From NCBI GenBank assembly GCA_965368175.1, contig CBDULX010000215.1:1-5094 (forward strand): a DNA stretch of 5,094 bases. The letters are read 5' to 3'. Each line of letters begins with the position of its first letter. Position 1 is the stretch's first letter. Source of the stretch: CBDULX01 sp965368175. GTDB taxonomy: Bacteria; Pseudomonadota; Gammaproteobacteria; SZUA-229. Under the pieces are notes generated by a model. It made no database searches. It was not told where the DNA came from and worked only from the letters and a program-made list of their open reading frames with translations. A program made the translations under genes and the position numbers. Shown piece after piece: positions 1 to 5,094 of the stretch.

Positions 1-30
1 CTCTGTGTTCTCTGTGCCTTTGTGGCAAAG
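1..30. repeat. Dispersed intergenic repeat fragment of CTCTGTG heptamers
   Basis: Seen on the plus strand: CTCTGTG at 1-7, CTCTGTG at 10-16 and CTTTGTG at 18-24, with spacings of 9 and 8 bases. It ends in a short inverted repeat, CTTTG at 18-22 and CAAAG at 26-30, around a 3-base loop. On the minus strand it reads as CACAGAG-type units downstream of hemY. From memory, very similar strings (CCACAGAG followed by more CACAGAG units) occur as scattered intergenic repeats in many bacterial phyla; their function is not known to me. The window edge cuts the element, so its full length and any partner arm are not visible. No ORF lies here, and the small hairpin lacks an adjoining T run, so it is not a convincing terminator. 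Confidence 0.6.
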
Positions 31-60
31 TTTAAATTATGTCTTTTTAAGTTCGAATTA
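28..60. repeat. Imperfect 12-base direct repeat in the hemY downstream spacer
   Basis: AAGTTTAAATTA at 28-39 and AAGTTCGAATTA at 49-60 match at 10 of 12 positions and start 21 bases apart, about two helical turns. Each copy has a palindromic hexamer core (TTTAAA, TTCGAA). The first copy overlaps the end of the heptamer repeat. The region is AT-rich, so chance similarity is possible; no binding protein can be assigned. Confidence 0.35.
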
Positions 61-66
61 AATATT

Positions 67-1350
67 TTACTGGATGGCTCGAAGTACGGGTGAGTTGATA
101 CTGCGATCGCTGGATTGCAGTAAGGGTTTATCTATGTCGTAGTCCAGTTGATTCATCGATTCTTCAACCGCCAGTGTCAATCCTGTTTTATAATATATTT
201 GAGCTTTGGCCTTGTCTTCCATTTGCTGTTCCAGTAACTGGGCTAACAGTAAGTAGGTTTCTGACAAAGGTTTTATGCCCAGGCTGGATTCGAGATAACC
301 ACGCCCTTTACCCCAGAGTTTGGCTCGAATACAGAGCTTGCCTAGAACCAGCAGTAAAGCGGCGCTCCTGCTATGCCCATGCAGCCAGGTTTCTGCCGAC
401 TCCAGTTGTTTAGTAGGGTTGCTCGTATTTAGCCGGGAGTATAGTAACACCAGTGATTCACGCCAATGACGACTCAGGAAGCTACGTAATAAACTTTCTG
501 CCTCTTCATCCTTACCCAGTTTTATCAGGTAGTGGGCATATTTAGAAACCAGTTGATAGTTATCCCTCTGGTGTTTGGGTATTTGTAACCAGGTATTATG
601 CAGGGCATCGTAATCCTGGAGTTTGATTTGATTATCCAGTTGGCCGATATAGGTTTCGGTTTCAATTTCAGCCAGTTTTTCTGGTGAAATGAGTTTTTGC
701 TTTCGTACCTGTTCCAGCAAGTTTGCCAGATTATCCCAATCCCCAAGATTTTGATAAACACGCGCCTGAAGTTTTTTGACATAACCGTGTTTTGGAGCCA
801 CAGTAATCAGGTGATTTAAAGTAGCTAATGCCTGCTCGTATTGTTTGTGAGCCAGTTGTAATTCAGCCTGTGTAATACCAATGGCGATATCGGCGGAAGG
901 TGTTGTTTCATGGGCCATCCGCAGATATTCATCTCGTCGGTCATAGGCACCGAGTTGTTGGGCGGAACGGGCGGCCATTAAATAATTTAGTAATCCCGTA
1001 TCACTATGAATAGCCTGTTTTAACAGGATTTTTTCAGCCTGTGCAAATCGACCTTCAGACATTTCGATAAGCCCTTTTACCAGTGCATTACGGGCTTTTT
1101 CTGACTGCCGAGAGTTATAACGAAAGCCGAGGTAATTGGGCAGGTGAAGCAGAGTAGTGATTAAACGTAGCAGGTAATAGAATAGAAAAAAAGCAATTAT
1201 CACCATGCCCAGCATGAAAATAAACGAAGTTTCAACACTATAATCTGCAAAGCTGAAAACAACATATCCAGGTCCGATATAGTAGGCCAGCAGGCCAATG
1301 GCAACTGCAACAGTGGCCGCAACGACAAAAATAATAAGCAGCCGCTTCAT
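67..1350 (-). CDS. hemY: HemY-type inner-membrane TPR protein
   Basis: The 427-residue protein has two N-terminal membrane segments (about residues 4-24 and 42-62). Between them lies the family signature GPGYVVFSFADYSVETS at 26-42, typical of the HemY N-terminal domain. A basic stretch follows, then a helical repeat region from about residue 85 onward: ALVKGLIEMSEGRFAQAEKILL at 89-110 is the first TPR-like unit, and more TPR-like helices run to near the C terminus. The length is slightly above the roughly 400 residues of the E. coli protein. The C-terminal part should face the cytoplasm. Its exact role in heme synthesis is unsettled. It is not the FAD-dependent protoporphyrinogen oxidase also called HemY in Gram-positive bacteria: no GxGxxG dinucleotide-binding motif is present at the N terminus. 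The start is supported by a good ribosome binding site and the ATGA overlap with hemX. It is the last gene of the hem cluster in the window. Confidence 0.93.
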   Translation of the reverse strand: MKRLLIIFVVAATVAVAIGLLAYYIGPGYVVFSFADYSVETSFIFMLGMVIIAFFLFYYLLRLITTLLHLPNYLGFRYNSRQSEKARNALVKGLIEMSEGRFAQAEKILLKQAIHSDTGLLNYLMAARSAQQLGAYDRRDEYLRMAHETTPSADIAIGITQAELQLAHKQYEQALATLNHLITVAPKHGYVKKLQARVYQNLGDWDNLANLLEQVRKQKLISPEKLAEIETETYIGQLDNQIKLQDYDALHNTWLQIPKHQRDNYQLVSKYAHYLIKLGKDEEAESLLRSFLSRHWRESLVLLYSRLNTSNPTKQLESAETWLHGHSRSAALLLVLGKLCIRAKLWGKGRGYLESSLGIKPLSETYLLLAQLLEQQMEDKAKAQIYYKTGLTLAVEESMNQLDYDIDKPLLQSSDRSINSPVLRAIQ

Positions 1351-2447
1351 CGGTTAAGCTCCTGCCTGGCTTTCATATCACGCATAGTATCCTGCAGCAT
1401 GCTCCATGACTGATTGATATTGGGTAAATCGGGGGTTAAATTTAGACTGGCAAAGGTGGCCAGATCACTCTTCATCTGATTGACTCGATTATCACTGGCT
1501 TTGTAATGTCCATGTAACAGGTTTTGGGCCTGCTCTAGATCATGGATGTACTGTGTCTGATCATAACGCAATACTGCAAGGCGCGCTCCGAGTAAATAGG
1601 TTCGTAGCATTTGTTCTATAAATTGTTGTTGTTCACGTGAACTGGCAGGTTCAATACTACGATCATGAATTTTAATGTCCCCGATTTTCATAACCGTGTT
1701 GAGTACAGAATCTACAAACCCAGTGCTTTCAGTTTGCTGGTCGCTGGATTTCTGGTCGTTTTCCAGCTGGGTTTTTACTTCATCAATCACCGACTTGTAG
1801 GGCAGTTCCGATAAATGAACCAGCATTTGATCCAGAGCCATGGCTGTGCCATTAACATCAACCTCATGCAAGGCCTTGAGATTAGCAATATCCTTACTCA
1901 ATTGCTGACGAATTCCAAACAGGCTAAGGTCTGCCAGGTCGTGCAGGCGTTGGTCTGCTGACTGCATGGCAGCTATTGCACCATTGATGTCACGGGCAAT
2001 TTGCAGTCGACGGTTGGCCATTCTTAGCAGGTAATCAATTTCAGCCAGTATCCAGTCTTTTTGCTGGCGATTGGTGATGTCTATGGCTTTCTGAGAAATT
2101 TCTGCAATTAGCTGTTGCTGCTCCTGCAGGGTTTTGATCTGACTGTTGCTGGATTCTATGGAGCCGGCCTGTTTTTCTATGGATTGTGTCAGACCATCAA
2201 TTTTCGTTCGCAATTCACTGACCTGTGACTGCTGCAGATCCTGATTGTTCTGTTGTTGCTGCGACAGTTTTAGTTGCTGTTGCCACAGGTAATAAGCACC
2301 GGCGCCCGTGGCAGAAAATAACAGTATTATTAATACAAACCACAGGATGGAAAGGAACCTGGATTTTTTTCCAGTGACTGCCTCATCTGTATTGCCAGGT
2401 TTAGTGGGCTCGGTTTTTGTCAATTGTTTATTATTTTCGTCTGCCAT
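1347..2447 (-). CDS. hemX: HemX-type membrane-anchored coiled-coil protein
   Basis: The 366-residue protein has a polar, lysine- and threonine-rich cytoplasmic N terminus (1-30) and one membrane segment at about 32-55. A glutamine-rich heptad-like region at about 56-130 is predicted to be a coiled coil. The conserved family block WILAEIDYLLRMANRRLQIARD follows at 132-153, then a helical C-terminal domain. This topology puts most of the protein in the periplasm. HemX is often annotated as uroporphyrinogen-III C-methyltransferase, but I see no SAM-binding methyltransferase motifs, so that enzymatic name is not supported here. Its function is undefined; its constant place between hemD and hemY suggests a structural or regulatory part in tetrapyrrole synthesis at the membrane. 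The start has no clear Shine-Dalgarno sequence, but the next methionine (143) lies beyond the membrane segment, so the chosen ATG is secure. It starts 12 bases after hemD and its TGA overlaps the hemY ATG. Confidence 0.92.
   Translation of the reverse strand: MADENNKQLTKTEPTKPGNTDEAVTGKKSRFLSILWFVLIILLFSATGAGAYYLWQQQLKLSQQQQNNQDLQQSQVSELRTKIDGLTQSIEKQAGSIESSNSQIKTLQEQQQLIAEISQKAIDITNRQQKDWILAEIDYLLRMANRRLQIARDINGAIAAMQSADQRLHDLADLSLFGIRQQLSKDIANLKALHEVDVNGTAMALDQMLVHLSELPYKSVIDEVKTQLENDQKSSDQQTESTGFVDSVLNTVMKIGDIKIHDRSIEPASSREQQQFIEQMLRTYLLGARLAVLRYDQTQYIHDLEQAQNLLHGHYKASDNRVNQMKSDLATFASLNLTPDLPNINQSWSMLQDTMRDMKARQELNR
1359..1363 (-). promoter_or_regulatory. Ribosome binding site of hemY
   Basis: Reads AGGAG on the minus strand, 8 bases before the hemY ATG and inside the last codons of hemX. 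It is the clearest Shine-Dalgarno sequence of the hem cluster and fixes the hemY start. With the ATGA overlap, it suggests that hemY is both reinitiated from hemX translation and able to recruit ribosomes itself. Confidence 0.75.
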
Positions 2448-2459
2448 ATTCAGTATCTG

Positions 2460-3257
2460 TTAGTGTTTATTATTTACACTGTGCCAATCCAGTACTGCCT
2501 GAAACATATCTTTGTCCATGGCAGAGCTGGCTATCTGTACCTTAGCTTTGTGTCCAAGTAGACGAGCAAGTTCATAACAACGTTTCCCTGGCACAATCAG
2601 AGCAGTTGTATTCAGGTAAGCTGAACCCCGATTACTCAGTAAATGATACAGGTTTTCAAGTGTCTGGTTACTGGTTACTGTAATCAGATTAATTGCACCA
2701 TTCGCCCACTGCTCTAGTATAGGCCCAATGTTGGTTCTGGGTATAGTTCTTCTGTAGACTTCAGCGTAGTGCACCTGAGCACCCCGTGCAGTGAGTGTAT
2801 TAGCCAGTTGTTCACGACCACCTTCACCTCGGAATATAAGTATACGTTTGCCTGCAATAGCCGCCTGTTGCAGGTCTTTATGTTCGAGTAGCTGCTCAGA
2901 AGTAGATCCCGCAGTGGTATAAAGACCTGGCTCCAGACCATACACTGACAATTCACGAGTCGTACCCTGGCCTATGGCGGCGAGCACTTGTGTTTTGATC
3001 TGTTCCGGCGCAAGCCATTTAAGCGCGTGAGTTACTGCATTGGCGCTAATAAAGATCAGAATGTCATATTCGGCGATATGCTGTAGCGTTAATTGCAGAG
3101 AATCATTGATGGCCAGAGGCTGGATTTCGATGGTTGGGCAGGCGATGACCTCTGCTCCTGCCTGTTGCAGCATGTCGATAAACTGATGAGACTGGTGCGC
3201 TGGCCGTGTGACCAGTACGCCTGTGCCGGTTAAATTACCGGCTGCCAGTTGAGTCAC
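2460..3257 (-). CDS. hemD: Uroporphyrinogen-III synthase
   Basis: Cytoplasmic enzyme that closes hydroxymethylbilane with inversion of ring D to give uroporphyrinogen III. At 265 residues it is slightly longer than the usual 245-260. The sequence has the bilobed HemD layout: GVLVTRP at 13-19, AGAEVIACPTIEIQPL at 33-48, YDILIFISANAV at 64-75, AIGQGTTREL at 94-103, RILIFRGEGGREQLANTL at 138-155, VYRR at 167-170, ITVTSNQTLENL at 192-203 and LIVPGKRC at 220-227. This family is poorly conserved, and identification rests on these blocks plus position after hemC. Tyr168 in the VYRR block is a candidate for the active-site tyrosine described in other members. The start codon is GTG and its G is also the last base of the hemC TAG stop. 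No in-frame ATG occurs before residue 29, which is too far in to keep the first strand. An AAGGA lies 15 bases upstream, rather far, so translation probably depends on ribosomes finishing hemC. Confidence 0.94.
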   Translation of the reverse strand: MTQLAAGNLTGTGVLVTRPAHQSHQFIDMLQQAGAEVIACPTIEIQPLAINDSLQLTLQHIAEYDILIFISANAVTHALKWLAPEQIKTQVLAAIGQGTTRELSVYGLEPGLYTTAGSTSEQLLEHKDLQQAAIAGKRILIFRGEGGREQLANTLTARGAQVHYAEVYRRTIPRTNIGPILEQWANGAINLITVTSNQTLENLYHLLSNRGSAYLNTTALIVPGKRCYELARLLGHKAKVQIASSAMDKDMFQAVLDWHSVNNKH

Positions 3258-4183
3258 TAGAGCAGGCCTATATCCTTGAGTATGGTTTCTGCGCCCCTGG
3301 CCAGTAATTGATCAGCCAGGCTACTGCCCAGTTGTTCGGCCTGTGATGCAGGTCCACGGATATCACCACGAACAACTTCACTGCCATCAGGGCGACCGAC
3401 AAGTCCACGCAGATATAGCTCATCACCCTCCAGTGTTGCATAGCCGCCAATAGGCACCTGGCAGCCACCATGAAGTCGATGGTTCATGGCTCGTTCAGCC
3501 AGCAGTCGGGTGTGGGTAAAAGGATGATTCAAAGCCTGTATTAAATCCATCATGGTCTGGTCTCCTTCGCGGCACTCTATGCCGACCGCACCCTGGCCAA
3601 TCGCCGGCAGGCTTTGCTCAGGTTCGAGGCGTGAGGTGATTCGATCCTCAAAGCCGAGGCGAATCAGGCCTGCAGCAGCGAGGATAATGGCATCGAAATC
3701 ACCTCGGTCGAGTTTGTCCAGCCGACTGTTAACATTGCCTCTTAAATCCAGCATTTTGGCATGGGGCATGGCTTCCCTGATCTGCAGCTGACGGCGCAGG
3801 CTGGATGTACCGATGCGGGCATTGTCGGGTAAGTCAGACAGCGACTGGTATTGTCTGGAAACAAAGGCGTCTCTAGGGTCTTCCCGTTCCATGATCACTG
3901 GCAGGTGGAGCCCTGTAGGGAACTCCATGGGTACATCTTTCATAGAATGAACAGCGATGTCGGCATCACCGTCCAGCATGGCCTGTTCCAGTTCTTTTAC
4001 GAACAAGCCTTTGCCACCGACCTTGGCCAGTGGCGCATCCAGTATTTTGTCGCCCTTTGATTTGATTTTTACCAGCTCGATATTAATATCCGGATGAAGC
4101 AATTTTAATTGCCGGCTAACCTCTTCAGCTTGCCAGAGGGCTAAAGGGCTTTTTCGGGTGGCGATACGGATGAGCTTGGCCAT
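3257..4183 (-). CDS. hemC: Porphobilinogen deaminase (hydroxymethylbilane synthase)
   Basis: Cytoplasmic enzyme that condenses four porphobilinogen molecules into hydroxymethylbilane on a covalent dipyrromethane cofactor. The 308 residues match the family (E. coli about 313). Hallmarks are all intact: IATRKSPLALWQAEEV at 7-22, KSKGDKI at 41-47, GGKGLFVKELE at 56-66, DIAVHSMKDVP at 75-85 with catalytic Asp83, GTSSLRRQLQI at 125-135, LRGNVNSRLDKLD at 147-159, AIGQGAVGIECR at 194-205 and HGGCQVPIGGYA at 238-249. Cys241 in the last block is the cofactor attachment residue. The ATG start gives the normal N terminus directly before the first conserved strand; a weak GAGA sits 8 bases upstream. It is the first gene of the hem cluster, 141 bases after the regulator gene, and its stop codon shares a base with the hemD start. 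Confidence 0.98.
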   Translation of the reverse strand: MAKLIRIATRKSPLALWQAEEVSRQLKLLHPDINIELVKIKSKGDKILDAPLAKVGGKGLFVKELEQAMLDGDADIAVHSMKDVPMEFPTGLHLPVIMEREDPRDAFVSRQYQSLSDLPDNARIGTSSLRRQLQIREAMPHAKMLDLRGNVNSRLDKLDRGDFDAIILAAAGLIRLGFEDRITSRLEPEQSLPAIGQGAVGIECREGDQTMMDLIQALNHPFTHTRLLAERAMNHRLHGGCQVPIGGYATLEGDELYLRGLVGRPDGSEVVRGDIRGPASQAEQLGSSLADQLLARGAETILKDIGLL

Positions 4184-4191
4184 AAAATTTT

Positions 4192-4195
4192 TCTC
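4192..4195 (-). promoter_or_regulatory. Weak ribosome binding site of hemC
   Basis: Reads GAGA on the minus strand within CTTGAGAAA, 8 bases before the hemC ATG. It is a partial match to the Shine-Dalgarno consensus but well placed, and the AT-rich leader around it should be unstructured. Confidence 0.45.
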
Positions 4196-4213
4196 AAGGG
4201 ATAAAATGGCTGT

Positions 4214-4242
4214 ATTCTAGCATTAGCCGCCGCTTAAGAAAA
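4214..4242 (-). promoter_or_regulatory. Putative sigma-70 promoter of hemC (extended -10)
   Basis: On the minus strand TGCTAGAAT (4222-4214) is an extended -10: TAGAAT matches TATAAT at 5 of 6 positions and is preceded by TGn. With a 17-base spacer the -35 position holds TTTTCT (4242-4237), a poor match, as is common when the extended -10 is present. Transcription would start near 4207, leaving a leader of about 24 bases before hemC. A weaker possible -35 (TTGATC, 4283-4278) lies further upstream without a good -10. This is predicted by eye only. The rest of the 4184-4324 gap shows no clear terminator and no obvious AlgR site. Confidence 0.5.
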
Positions 4243-4324
4243 AATGCATGGTTAAATTAATGTGCCTGGAAGCCTCGGATCAAGTCGCGATTGTTTTATG
4301 CCGACTAAAAGCGTCCAGATTTTC

Positions 4325-5071
4325 CTAGCGAAAGGTGGAAAGGGTTTTCAGTTTTTTTCGGACATGGGGCAGGTGGCGGCGGCTGATTTCTAATTTGTCA
4401 TCAATATCACTAATAATTACGGCACAGTGTCCATCGTTATTTTTTTCCAGGCCAACCATATGACGATCTGCAATTAGAGCATTACGATGTACACGAGTAA
4501 ATAATTGACTGAATTCCTGCTCCAGAGATTTTAAAGACTCCTCGATCAGGTGTTCATGGCTGGGGGTACGCAGGGTGACGTATTTATGGTCAGCCAGGAA
4601 ATAACGTATTTCTTCCAGTGGCACCAGTTCCAGTGAGCCGCGGATCTTGACACAAATATGGCTACGCATGCTGTCGGTTTGTTCAGCGTCTTTTAATTCC
4701 TGCAACTGTGGGCGCGTAAGTCGCTTGGCTGCTTCCAGGGCACCTTCCAGACGTTCCTGTTTGATGGGTTTAAGCAGGTAGTCTACGGCATGTGTTTCGA
4801 AGGCCTGCAGAGCGTGATCATTGAAAGCAGTGGTAAAAATAATTGCCGGCGGTTTACTGATGCGATTGACGTGATGAGCTGTTTCGATGCCGTCCATACC
4901 TGGCATACGAATGTCCAGCAGCAGGATATCCGGTCTCAGGTCCTGGGTACGCTGCAAGGCTTCAGCGCCATTACAGGCCTCACCGCAGGCTTCATAACCG
5001 TCTAAATTTTGAATGATGCCAGCCAGTCGTTGTCTGGCTAGAGGTTCATCGTCAACTATCAGTATTTTCAT
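4325..5071 (-). CDS. algR: AlgR-type LytTR response regulator
   Basis: DNA-binding response regulator of 248 residues, the same length as P. aeruginosa AlgR. The receiver domain (about 1-118) has the acidic pocket Asp7, Asp8, the phospho-acceptor Asp53 in LLLDIRMPGMDGIE, Thr80/Thr81 and Lys101 in the LLKPI motif. A linker leads to a LytTR DNA-binding domain (about 138-243) with ICVKIRGSLELVPLEEI, YFLADHKYV, FTRVHRNALI at 191-200 and RRHLPHVRKKL near the end. All key phosphorylation residues are present, so it should be an active regulator. In Pseudomonas AlgR works with the kinase AlgZ/FimS and controls type IV pili and, in some strains, alginate; its targets here are unknown and alginate should not be assumed. 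The ATG gives the standard MKILIVDDEP start. The only Shine-Dalgarno-like sequence is a GGA very close to the ATG, which fits coupling to the upstream gene. It precedes hemC, as in Pseudomonas. Confidence 0.93.
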   Translation of the reverse strand: MKILIVDDEPLARQRLAGIIQNLDGYEACGEACNGAEALQRTQDLRPDILLLDIRMPGMDGIETAHHVNRISKPPAIIFTTAFNDHALQAFETHAVDYLLKPIKQERLEGALEAAKRLTRPQLQELKDAEQTDSMRSHICVKIRGSLELVPLEEIRYFLADHKYVTLRTPSHEHLIEESLKSLEQEFSQLFTRVHRNALIADRHMVGLEKNNDGHCAVIISDIDDKLEISRRHLPHVRKKLKTLSTFR

Positions 5072-5094
5072 AATCCGCGTCGATCGGTATCCAA
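5052..5094 (-). CDS. Possible 3' end of an upstream gene, perhaps the sensor kinase algZ
   Basis: Only the last few codons could be inside the window, so the gene cannot be identified from sequence. Two minus-strand frames remain open from the window edge into algR. One reads WIPIDADYENTDS and stops at TGA 5054-5052, overlapping the algR start by 20 bases. The other reads LDTDRRGL and stops at TGA 5070-5068, giving an ATGA overlap with algR. The first resembles the final strand of a histidine kinase ATPase domain, but this is a weak impression. The guess of algZ comes from the usual gene order. The coordinates given follow the first frame. Confidence 0.33.
   Translation of the reverse strand, partial: WIPIDADYENTDS

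Noticed and set aside
18..30. CTTTG/CAAAG hairpin as a hemY terminator
   Set aside because: In the hemY transcript direction the short stem is followed by GCACAGAG-type sequence and not by a U tract.
174..413. Plus-strand ORF of 79 codons
   Set aside because: It lies wholly inside hemY on the opposite strand, and its product has no recognisable motif and a composition typical of a shadow frame.
525..782. Minus-strand ORF of 85 codons in another frame
   Set aside because: Fully inside hemY, whose TPR-like sequence is clearly the real coding frame.
67..1350. HemY as protoporphyrinogen oxidase
   Set aside because: The name is shared, but this protein has two membrane helices and TPR-like repeats and lacks an N-terminal FAD-binding motif.
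2714..2956. Minus-strand ORF of 80 codons in another frame
   Set aside because: Inside hemD, whose frame carries the family blocks.
3268..4060. Three ORFs of 67-79 codons (3268-3471 minus, 3552-3791 plus, 3851-4060 plus)
   Set aside because: All are inside hemC, which is intact and highly conserved in its own frame.
4283..4306. Inverted repeat AGTCG/CGACT with a 14-base loop after algR
   Set aside because: The stem is only 5 bases, the loop is long and there is no adjoining T run on either strand, so it is not a credible terminator or operator.
4790..5005. Plus-strand ORF of 71 codons
   Set aside because: Antisense to the receiver domain of algR, with no motif or ribosome binding site.

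Overview
The window is a compact, single-direction block on the minus strand of what looks like a gammaproteobacterial chromosome. Read in the direction of transcription (right to left), the order is: tail of an upstream gene, probably the sensor kinase algZ; an AlgR-type LytTR response regulator (5071-4325); hemC (4183-3257); hemD (3257-2460); hemX (2447-1347); hemY (1350-67). This algZ-algR-hemC-hemD-hemX-hemY order is the one known from Pseudomonas and relatives. The moderate base composition does not suggest Pseudomonas itself, and I cannot name the genus.

The four hem genes are tightly packed. hemC and hemD share one base, hemD and hemX are 12 bases apart, and hemX and hemY overlap by an ATGA. 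They most likely form one transcription unit. HemC builds the linear tetrapyrrole hydroxymethylbilane from porphobilinogen, and HemD closes it to uroporphyrinogen III, the branch point for heme, siroheme and cobalamin. HemX and HemY are inner-membrane proteins of poorly defined role that travel with these two enzymes in Gammaproteobacteria. The 141-base gap before hemC holds a plausible extended -10 promoter, so the hem genes can probably be expressed separately from the regulator.

The last 66 bases downstream of hemY (positions 1-66) contain no gene. They begin with a short array of CTCTGTG-like heptamers that resembles a dispersed intergenic repeat seen in many unrelated bacterial genomes. 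This is the least explained part of the window.

The remainder is ordinary, conserved housekeeping sequence. I see no RNA gene, CRISPR array, transposase, frameshifted gene or unfamiliar system. Open frames on the plus strand, and other minus-strand frames inside the hem and algR genes, are overlapping shadows.
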